In this document: positions 1-5,710 of the stretch, one piece after another | Numbering within the stretch: position 1 is the stretch's first letter | How the letters are laid out: every line of letters starts with the position of its first letter | From: an uncultured Bacilli bacterium | Lineage (GTDB): Bacteria; Bacillota_I; Bacilli_A; RF39; UBA660 | Direction: 5' to 3' | DNA: 7,443 bases | Assembly (NCBI GenBank): GCA_910587745.1 | Contig: CAJUNE010000043.1 | Span: 1-7,443 of the forward strand | Notes under the pieces: generated by a model | The model's database searches: none | What the model saw: the letters and a program-made list of their open reading frames with translations, nothing else | Told to the model about the DNA's origin: nothing | Translations under genes and position numbers: made by a program

Positions 1-1
1 G

Positions 2-739
2 AGAGGAGCAGTAACAAACAACTATGTAAAGTTTGCTGGAAAGTGTTGGAGAATTATTCGTATAAACGGTGATGGCTCAATAAGATTAATCTATGATGGA
101 GCAACATGCCATGCAAATGGAACATCAACAGCAGAAAGTATAGCAAAAGCAAGCGTAGCATACAATACAAGTTATAATCAATCAAACTATGTAGGATGGA
201 CTTACAGTGGAACAAGCCAAAGGACAACAAGTGGAACGTCTAGTAATGCAAAAACACAATTGGAGAGTTGGTATTCAAGCAATCTAGCTAGCTATGCCGA
301 AAGAATAGCAGATGGAAAATATTGTAATGATAGAAGTGTTCCAAATGGAGTTTCATGGGCTATAAATGGAATTAGCTTTTCCTATGCAGGGTATAAGAGA
401 TTATATTCAGATTATGTACCAACATTAAATTGTAATTCAGGAGATGTATATACATTAAAGATAGGATTAATAACAGCAGATGAAATAGAGTTTGCAGGAG
501 GAAAAGGAGTAAGTAATATATCATACTATCTTTACAATGGTCAGAATTATAATACTATGACTCCATTAAATTGGGATGGAACTCGCGCTTATGTTTTCTT
601 TGCGAATAATACTGGGACTCTAGGCGCTGGCAGCGTGAACGGCACTAAAGTCGGTTTGCGCCCAGTAATAAATTTGAAGTCTAATGTAACATTCTCAAGT
701 GGCAATGGAACACAATCAAATCCATACGTAGTACAATAA
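2..739 (+). CDS. 3' part of a secreted/surface protein with a C-type-lectin-like (DUF6273-like) C-terminal domain
   Basis: The frame is open from base 2 with no stop, so this is the last 245 codons of a longer gene whose start lies left of the window. The ATG/TTG codons inside it, such as the TTG at 260, are not real starts. The visible part begins with NYVKFAGKCWRIIRINGDGS, continues through GWTYSGTSQ and LESWYSSNL, and ends in GLRPVINLKS...NPYVVQ. This layout recalls, from memory of the family, large surface proteins of uncultured gut Firmicutes whose last domain ends in G[VLF]RPxxxL, the end typical of C-type-lectin/formylglycine-like folds. No membrane anchor or sorting signal follows, so any signal or anchor must be N-terminal. 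Codons strongly prefer third-position A (GCA, GGA, ACA, ATA), unlike the T-rich third positions of the rightward operon. The substrate or ligand is unknown; adhesion or ligand binding is an inference. The ribbon-helix-helix gene follows after 19 bases. Confidence 0.75.
   Translation, partial: RGAVTNNYVKFAGKCWRIIRINGDGSIRLIYDGATCHANGTSTAESIAKASVAYNTSYNQSNYVGWTYSGTSQRTTSGTSSNAKTQLESWYSSNLASYAERIADGKYCNDRSVPNGVSWAINGISFSYAGYKRLYSDYVPTLNCNSGDVYTLKIGLITADEIEFAGGKGVSNISYYLYNGQNYNTMTPLNWDGTRAYVFFANNTGTLGAGSVNGTKVGLRPVINLKSNVTFSSGNGTQSNPYVVQ
581..664 (+). other. GC-rich, adenine-poor cassette near the gene's 3' end; candidate DGR variable region
   Basis: By direct count this 84-base segment has 44 G/C and 17 A. 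The 100 bases just upstream have about 31 G/C and 39 A. Codon choice switches with it: CGC for Arg instead of AGA, GGC for Gly instead of GGA, and GCT/GCG for Ala instead of GCA. The segment ends in TCGGTTTGCGCCC, encoding the VGLRP motif, and AT-rich sequence resumes at once. In diversity-generating retroelements the variable region sits at the C-terminal end of a C-type-lectin-like protein, ends in a GC-rich initiation-of-mutagenic-homing site, and has lost adenines relative to its template. The GGC GCT GGC AGC GTG AAC GGC run is what scattered changes at AAY codons would give. No template repeat or reverse transcriptase lies in the window, so this is a hypothesis. Recombination between paralogues is the main alternative. 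Confidence 0.4.
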
Positions 740-758
740 TAAAAGTGAGGTTTTGGTA

Positions 759-917
759 ATGAAATTTAAGATAGAAGAAAAAGAAGAATATATTTTTCGA
801 AATATAAGATTTAGTAAAGAATTATTTGATAAAATAAATGAAGAAAAAGGTAATAATAGTTTTACTAGGTTTGTAATAGAAGCAGTCAAATATGCATTAG
901 ATAATATGGAAAAATAA
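759..917 (+). CDS. small ribbon-helix-helix (Arc/MetJ-type) DNA-binding protein, 52 aa
   Basis: The frame runs from ATG 759 to TAA 915-917, with GAGG at 747-750 eight bases before the start. The order of elements is that of a minimal ribbon-helix-helix fold: a short strand around residues 12-18 (IFRNIRF), a first helix at about 19-30 (SKELFDKINEEK), a glycine/asparagine turn (GNNS, 31-34), and a second helix at about 34-50 (SFTRFVIEAVKYALDNM). Such proteins bind DNA as dimers through the paired strands, and many act as autorepressors, antitoxins or small plasmid/phage regulators. The gap to the surface-protein gene is only 19 bases and has no visible promoter, so the two are probably co-transcribed. 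No toxin-like partner follows, because the next element is a terminator. The DNA target is unknown; local regulation of the surface-protein locus is a guess. The fold call is fairly good for so short a protein, the role is open. Confidence 0.7.
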   Translation: MKFKIEEKEEYIFRNIRFSKELFDKINEEKGNNSFTRFVIEAVKYALDNMEK

Positions 918-942
918 AAAAAGAGGTTAGTCCTCTTTTTTT
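916..942. terminator. symmetrical bidirectional intrinsic terminator
   Basis: A7-GAGG (916-926), loop TTAGT (927-931) and CCTC-T7 (932-942) form a perfect 11-base-pair stem flanked by A and T tracts on both sides. It can therefore stop transcription from either strand. It lies between the stop of the ribbon-helix-helix gene, with which it overlaps by two bases, and the stop of the convergent coat-protein gene four bases beyond. Confidence 0.85.
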
Positions 943-945
943 AAA

Positions 946-1389
946 TTAACAAACGCAATCTACATAAGTGTCTGATAAACATCTAATAGCACATAAGCAA
1001 TCACAATCCATTGTAAAGAAAGAATTTGTAGCAATATATGGATTAAGACTAGTTGTATCTGGATTATCAGCTAAAACTCTAAATGTAGCACAGTTTCCTT
1101 CAATTTTTTCTACTCTAAATACTCTTGAACATTCAGCTGATTCAGTACCAGCACAGGTAACAGTAGTGTCTTTTGTTGTTGGCATACTCCAAGGAGTTCC
1201 ATTACCACAACATGTATAAAGCATTACAGGTCTAGTATTACATATTAAGCAATTTGGCCCTCCACCTAAAACTGGTCGATCGCAAGAATCTAAACATGAT
1301 TCTGGACAAGCATTTTGTTGAAGAACTAAAATTACGCTTAATATTTCATTGACACAGTTTCCAGAAGTATTATTTTCACAATTATTCAT
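946..1389 (-). CDS. spore coat protein of the CotY/CotZ/ExsY family, 147 aa
   Basis: The protein has 18 cysteines in 147 residues. It follows the plan of the Bacillus crust/exosporium proteins CotY, CotZ and ExsY: an N-terminal cysteine plus helix (residues 12-25), a CPESC pair (28-32), a central VMLYTCCGNGTPW strand region (55-67), VFRVEKIEGNCATFRVL (90-106, compare FFRVEK...CATL in CotY), and a closing DCLCAIRCLSDTYV (130-143, compare CFCAIQCL). These proteins self-assemble into disulfide-linked sheets on the spore surface and are made late in the mother cell. The frame extends upstream to a GTG at 1416, but ATG 1389 is chosen. It has AAAGGGTG at 1396-1403, and the GTG would lie at or upstream of the start point expected from the sigma-K-like promoter. 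The gene stands alone, convergent with the left genes and divergent from the hydrolase operon. It implies a spore former. Which paralogue it matches best cannot be told from the window. Confidence 0.82.
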   Translation of the reverse strand: MNNCENNTSGNCVNEILSVILVLQQNACPESCLDSCDRPVLGGGPNCLICNTRPVMLYTCCGNGTPWSMPTTKDTTVTCAGTESAECSRVFRVEKIEGNCATFRVLADNPDTTSLNPYIATNSFFTMDCDCLCAIRCLSDTYVDCVC

Positions 1390-1395
1390 ATTATT

Positions 1396-1403
1396 CACCC
1401 TTT
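1396..1403 (-). promoter_or_regulatory. ribosome binding site deciding the coat-protein start
   Basis: On the - strand AAAGGGTG precedes ATG 1389 by six bases, with the GGG core about eight bases away. It supports the 147-residue start over the in-frame GTG at 1416, which has no comparable site. Confidence 0.7.
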
Positions 1404-1419
1404 CATGTATTCTCACTAT

Positions 1420-1449
1420 TAATTTATGACAAAACTTTAATTTAGTGTC
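1420..1449 (-). promoter_or_regulatory. sigma-K-like promoter for the coat-protein gene
   Basis: Read on the - strand, the -10 element is CATAAATTA (1428 to 1420), an exact match to the sigma-K consensus CATAnnnTA. A GACA containing the AC of the -35 consensus (1449 to 1446) lies 17 bases upstream. Transcription should start near 1412, giving a 5' leader of about 23 bases with the ribosome binding site inside it. cotYZ of Bacillus is sigma-K dependent, so motif and gene agree. Sigma-E recognises a similar -10 and cannot be fully excluded, but no ATA-type -35 is placed for it. Confidence 0.62.
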
Positions 1450-1457
1450 TTACTTTC

Positions 1458-1486
1458 TTTTAATTTATTAATCTTTATGATATAAT
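1458..1486 (+). promoter_or_regulatory. extended -10 sigma-A promoter of the wall-hydrolase operon
   Basis: TGATATAAT (TG 1478-1479, TATAAT 1481-1486) is a perfect extended -10 element. The -35 position 17 bases upstream (TTTTAA, 1458-1463) is poor, as is common for TGn promoters. The start point would be near 1493. That excludes the TTG at 1486 as a start codon, because it lies inside the -10 box, and leaves an untranslated leader of roughly 29 bases before ATG 1522. Confidence 0.65.
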
Positions 1487-1521
1487 TGAATGTAGAATTC
1501 ATGATTTTAAATGGTGGTTTT

Positions 1522-4500
1522 ATGAAAAAATATATAGAAATAATTATTGGGGGTAAAAGATATCGTTTTTTAGTTGATGAAGAATTAGATAATGTTTTAA
1601 AATCTTCACTTAAAGAACGTTATAGATTTGATGCTAGTAATACTCTTGTTGTAGAAAATAATGATTTAATTAATTCTTATAATTTAAAACAGCTTCTTTT
1701 AAAATCAATATTAAAACAAATTGATACTTATGATTTAACTCCGGATTTACAAAAAAAAATCGATTCTTTAAAAAATTATGTTGGAAGTAAAAGTACTGTT
1801 TATAGTAGTGATTTATCTAAATTAGATAGTATCTTAGGAGAGGCTAGCGAAATATATGGTGGGGTAAGAAATACTCTCCCAAAAAAGGAAAAAGCTCAGG
1901 AACAAAGAGAACAAGTTAAAGAAAGCTTAGAAGAAATACAAGATATTATTCAAAAGACAGATTATGAAAATGATAATTTAAGCGAAACAACTAGCTCAAC
2001 AGAGGATAAATTAGAAGAGTTTAAAGCTTTAATTGAAGAAGTTTCTCATGAAGAAGAACTTAAAGATAAAATTCCTGTAAATGAGATAAATGATGCAATG
2101 GATAGAGTTATAATTTGTTCTTCAATGGAAGAATTTATAAATAAAACAGGAAATAATGTGGGCTCTTATGATGTTGTAAATGCCATTAAAAATAAAAATG
2201 AAAAAATAGTTTTACCGCCTAATTCGAAATTAGAGGATGTAGCGGTAGAAATATTAAAAACTTGTATTAATGATAAAACATTAATGGATAAAGTCGTTAC
2301 TTATGTTGAAAGGAAGGCTGTTTATAAAAGTAAAGCAGATGCTGCGTTCGAATCTTTACGTAGTAGTCTTAAAGTATCTGGTTTAAACTCACGTAATTTG
2401 AATTATTTTGGAGATCAATTTTTTTCCGCTTTTGAATCAATATGTAGTGAATCTGGTATGAGTTTTGAATCTATGTTTGCTGATTATTTTAATAGTTATT
2501 CTGCAAATAGAAAATATAATTCACCAATGGATAAATTTATTAGATTGTTTAATAAATATAATGGTGGAAATGATGATACTAGAACTTTGCTAGAGGCCAT
2601 GCTTGTTAAAAAAGCTATTTCTAGAGGATTAATATCACGTAAATACAATAACTATTTAAAAGATGAATATCGTAATTTAAATGTTAGTAGTGGAGGTTAT
2701 ATTAATTTTAACGAAAGTTCTTTTAGTAATATCACTGGAGGAATATCTTCTAGCGCACATTCTGTTAATATAGCTAGTGAAGGGCACTTAGGAACTAATA
2801 ATAATTCTTATGAAGGCGATCTTCAATATGATACAATTGTTTCTAAAACAGGATCAGAAGAAAACTTAGAAAATGCAGCGTTAAATAATAAAGGTATAAG
2901 TTCTACTACTGCCAAAGCTAATTTAAACACTTCTATGAATGTTAAAAGGAATGGAGCAAGAGGGGGAATCATAGATAAAAAAGAGTCTGGCGTAATTACT
3001 ACTCAAACTCAAACTGGTTTCTCAGGGCGCTCTTTAAATGGGCGAAGATTTACTTCTAATGGTATGCTTAATCCTGCTTTATTTTCAGAAGATGAAATTG
3101 ATGAAGAGGAAGAGTCTAATGAAGATTTTGCTGAAACTGGATTTGATGAAAGTAATGTTGATAGCGAAAATTCAAATAATTATGGAGATAGTGATTTCCA
3201 AGAGAATGAAGTTAATAATAATAGTTTATCTTCCAATGTTCAAAATGTAGCACAAGAAGCTGGAAATAATCTTGCGGATAATGCAACTGAAGCAGCAAAA
3301 GATGCGGCTAAAAATGCTGTAAAAGATGCTGTTAAGAAAAATGCTAAAAAAGCAATTATAGAATTTATTAAGAAAAATCCTTGGACATGGGTAGTTATAG
3401 GTGTTATTTTATTATTATTGCTTATACTTTTTATTGTTTTAGCTTCTAGTGACGATAATAAAAACCAAGGCTTAGGATATTATGATTCTGCTTGTAACTT
3501 TAATGCAACTAAAGTTGTAGTTTCAAGTTGTGAGACAACTGGTACTTTACAAAATTTAGATTTAAAAGATTATGTTACAAGAATGACTTATCTTTATACA
3601 AAAGAAGGAAATTACTCTGATGAAACTATTAAAGCTTTAATGATAATTTTAAAAACAAATGCACTTAGCTTAGGCGGCTATGTTAGTGGAAGTAAAAATG
3701 TAAATGTTAGAATATGTGATGTTTATGACGGAGTTATTAATGAAAGCTCTTTATTTGATGGGGTAGATGAGTCATTAGATAAATTAAATTCATTATATGA
3801 ACAAATTAGTGAATACTTATTTATTTCTTCGTCTTATAATTCAAGTATTACTTCTTTAGGAAGCGCAAATGCAATAACTATTAATGGTTCTATACTTGAA
3901 AATTTAGAAAATGAAGCATTGGCTGGTTCGAACTATAGTGAGATTCTTAATAATGTTTTTAAAGTTGATACAGAAGAAAATATTACTATTAATGAAGCTA
4001 GAGAAAATATATTTTTAGGAGATTCTAGAACTCAGGGAATGTTACTTACATCTGTAATTAATGAGAGTAATACTGTTTATGGAGTTGGGTATGGTTATAA
4101 CTGGTTAGTTGGTAATAGTGGTTTTACAGGCACTACTAATGCCTCTAATGGTGGAATTAATGCTGTTAATTCTAAAATAGCAAATGGTAAATTATATAAC
4201 ATAATTATTTGGTTAGGAGTTAATGACTTAGGAAATGTAAATAGCTATTTAGAAAAATATATTGAGCTTGCTAAAGGTGAATGGAGTAACCATAATTTAT
4301 ATATTGTTTCTGTTGGTCCAGTATTAGATAGTAGTTCTTTATATGCTAAAAATGAAACCATTAATGAATTTAATAATGCAATGAAAGATGGTATTAATAA
4401 AGCTGGTTTAAGTAATTTAAAGTATGTTGATTTAGGATATACGGAAAGTTCTATAAAAAGTTATGATAGTGCTGGAGTTCATTATAGTAGTGAAGACTAT

Positions 4501-5697
4501 CGAAATATTTATACAAAAATGACTAGTAATATTGTTAGTGGTCCTAGCTCAATTAGCACGAAGCTAGCATTATATAGATTAAGCGATTATTGTACTTATT
4601 ATACATTAACAGAAAATGATGCTTATTGGTGGCCTATTGGTAGTAAAGATCCTACGCAAGGAAATATTTATGGAGGAACTCCTACAGCCACAACAATTAC
4701 TTCTCCATTTGGTCCAAGAATTATTAATAATATAAAAAGTAATCATAAAGGTATTGATATTTCTGGAGGAACAGCATGTTTTTCAAATGTTATTATTGCC
4801 TCTAAAAGTGGTACAGTAACTACTATGAATGATTCATGTCCAACAAATGGTTCTTATGGCAGTTCTTGTGGAGGCGGCTATGGTAACTATGTTATTATTG
4901 ATCATGGTGATGGTACTTCAACTGTTTATGCTCATATGTCAAGTGGTACAGTAACAGTAAAAGTCGGAGATACAGTTAGCCAAGGACAAAAGATTGGTGT
5001 TATGGGTAGTAGTGGGTCTTCAACTGGTTGTCATTTACATTTTGAAGTGAGATTAGAGGGAACAAAAGTAAATCCTTCAAATTATGTTAAAGCAGATAAT
5101 CCAAGACCTATTAATTCGATTAATGCTAATATATCTGGTAATGATGGTGATGACAAAAATATGGTATGTTCTTCACTTCTTGCTTCTGGATTTTCAAAAG
5201 AGGCTACAATTGGAATAATGGCTAATCTTTATGCAGAAAGTGGTTATAATCCTATAAATCTACAAAATTCTTATGAATCAAAACTTGGTTATACTGATTC
5301 AAGTTATACTTTAGCGGTTGATAATGGTTCTTATAAAAATTTTTCAAGTGATAGTGCAGGCTATGGACTGGTACAATGGACTAGTGGTGGGCGAAAGCTA
5401 AATCTATATAATTATGCTAAAGAAAGAAATGTTTCAATTGGTAACTTTGAAATGCAATTTAATTTTATGTTAAGAGAGTTGGAAAGAAGTTATTCTAATA
5501 CTTATAAATATATAACGGGAGGACATGATGCTATAGATACTGGAGCATATTGGTGTGATCATTATGAGTCTCCAGGAGGAAGTGAACCTTGTAGTATTCA
5601 TGGTAATTGTCCTTCTCAGCATTGTATAAATAGAACTAAAAATTCTATTTTAAGTGATAAAATTGAAGAGTATGTTAATAATGGGTGTAAATATTAA
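1522..5697 (+). CDS. membrane-anchored multidomain cell-wall hydrolase: SGNH hydrolase, M23 peptidase and phage-tail-lysozyme-type domain
   Basis: The start is ATG 1522, with GGTGG at 1513-1517; the upstream in-frame TTG 1486 lies in the promoter. Of 1391 residues, about 1-618 should be cytoplasmic: a strand-rich start (MKKYIEIIIGGKRYRF), a charged coiled coil (about 121-190), an acidic stretch (about 522-565) and an Ala/Lys helix (about 575-618). One membrane span (621-641) follows, so the rest is outside. Residues about 675-735 resemble a degenerate SpoIID segment. SGNH hydrolase (about 826-1004): GDS with Ser835, GVND with Asn901, VHY with His987. M23/LytM metallopeptidase (about 1055-1195): H1075-x3-D1079, His1138 and H1171-L-H1173, the full zinc and catalytic set. 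Lysozyme-type domain (about 1214-1391): ANLYAESGYNP with candidate catalytic Glu1239, GYGLVQWT (1280-1287) and WCDHYESPGG. The parts could act on acyl groups, peptide cross-links and glycan strands of peptidoglycan. Chromosomal wall remodelling or a conjugation-type hydrolase both fit. Confidence 0.85.
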   Translation: MKKYIEIIIGGKRYRFLVDEELDNVLKSSLKERYRFDASNTLVVENNDLINSYNLKQLLLKSILKQIDTYDLTPDLQKKIDSLKNYVGSKSTVYSSDLSKLDSILGEASEIYGGVRNTLPKKEKAQEQREQVKESLEEIQDIIQKTDYENDNLSETTSSTEDKLEEFKALIEEVSHEEELKDKIPVNEINDAMDRVIICSSMEEFINKTGNNVGSYDVVNAIKNKNEKIVLPPNSKLEDVAVEILKTCINDKTLMDKVVTYVERKAVYKSKADAAFESLRSSLKVSGLNSRNLNYFGDQFFSAFESICSESGMSFESMFADYFNSYSANRKYNSPMDKFIRLFNKYNGGNDDTRTLLEAMLVKKAISRGLISRKYNNYLKDEYRNLNVSSGGYINFNESSFSNITGGISSSAHSVNIASEGHLGTNNNSYEGDLQYDTIVSKTGSEENLENAALNNKGISSTTAKANLNTSMNVKRNGARGGIIDKKESGVITTQTQTGFSGRSLNGRRFTSNGMLNPALFSEDEIDEEEESNEDFAETGFDESNVDSENSNNYGDSDFQENEVNNNSLSSNVQNVAQEAGNNLADNATEAAKDAAKNAVKDAVKKNAKKAIIEFIKKNPWTWVVIGVILLLLLILFIVLASSDDNKNQGLGYYDSACNFNATKVVVSSCETTGTLQNLDLKDYVTRMTYLYTKEGNYSDETIKALMIILKTNALSLGGYVSGSKNVNVRICDVYDGVINESSLFDGVDESLDKLNSLYEQISEYLFISSSYNSSITSLGSANAITINGSILENLENEALAGSNYSEILNNVFKVDTEENITINEARENIFLGDSRTQGMLLTSVINESNTVYGVGYGYNWLVGNSGFTGTTNASNGGINAVNSKIANGKLYNIIIWLGVNDLGNVNSYLEKYIELAKGEWSNHNLYIVSVGPVLDSSSLYAKNETINEFNNAMKDGINKAGLSNLKYVDLGYTESSIKSYDSAGVHYSSEDYRNIYTKMTSNIVSGPSSISTKLALYRLSDYCTYYTLTENDAYWWPIGSKDPTQGNIYGGTPTATTITSPFGPRIINNIKSNHKGIDISGGTACFSNVIIASKSGTVTTMNDSCPTNGSYGSSCGGGYGNYVIIDHGDGTSTVYAHMSSGTVTVKVGDTVSQGQKIGVMGSSGSSTGCHLHFEVRLEGTKVNPSNYVKADNPRPINSINANISGNDGDDKNMVCSSLLASGFSKEATIGIMANLYAESGYNPINLQNSYESKLGYTDSSYTLAVDNGSYKNFSSDSAGYGLVQWTSGGRKLNLYNYAKERNVSIGNFEMQFNFMLRELERSYSNTYKYITGGHDAIDTGAYWCDHYESPGGSEPCSIHGNCPSQHCINRTKNSILSDKIEEYVNNGCKY

Positions 5698-5701
5698 GGA
5701 G
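5696..5701 (+). promoter_or_regulatory. ribosome binding site for the GTG-started second operon gene
   Basis: AAGGAG overlaps the stop codon of the hydrolase gene and lies nine bases before GTG 5711. It makes the GTG a credible start, since no other start codon is well placed, and it implies tight translational linkage of the two genes. Confidence 0.75.
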
Positions 5702-5710
5702 TTGGGATAA

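Noticed and set aside
260..280. TTG at 260 as the start of the first gene
   Set aside because: The same frame is open and protein-like (WRIIRINGDGS) all the way to base 2, and no ribosome binding site precedes 260, so the gene begins outside the window.
665..758. Hairpin downstream of the GC-rich cassette, as found after some DGR variable regions
   Set aside because: Only very short palindromes such as TACGTA at 725-730 are present; no stem of seven or more base pairs was found, so this expected DGR accessory is not seen.
968..1219. Open frame of 83 codons on the + strand
   Set aside because: It lies entirely opposite the cysteine-rich coat-protein gene, has no plausible ribosome binding site, and its product has no protein-like pattern; it is a shadow of the - strand gene.
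1486..1521. TTG 1486 or ATG 1501 as the start of the hydrolase gene
   Set aside because: TTG 1486 begins inside the -10 element, and ATG 1501 would leave a leader of about eight bases without a ribosome binding site. ATG 1522 has GGTGG just upstream and begins a sensible MKKYIEI strand.
3038..3250. Open frame of 70 codons inside the hydrolase gene
   Set aside because: It is a +1 shadow of the acidic, AT-rich linker (Lys/Ile/Met/Leu-rich by composition) without its own start signals.
4806..4955. Fifteen-base direct repeat AAGTGGTACAGTAAC at 4806-4820 and 4941-4955
   Set aside because: Both copies are in frame and encode S-G-T-V-T turns of the M23 domain; chance similarity of two beta hairpins explains it better than a mobile-element or recombination site.
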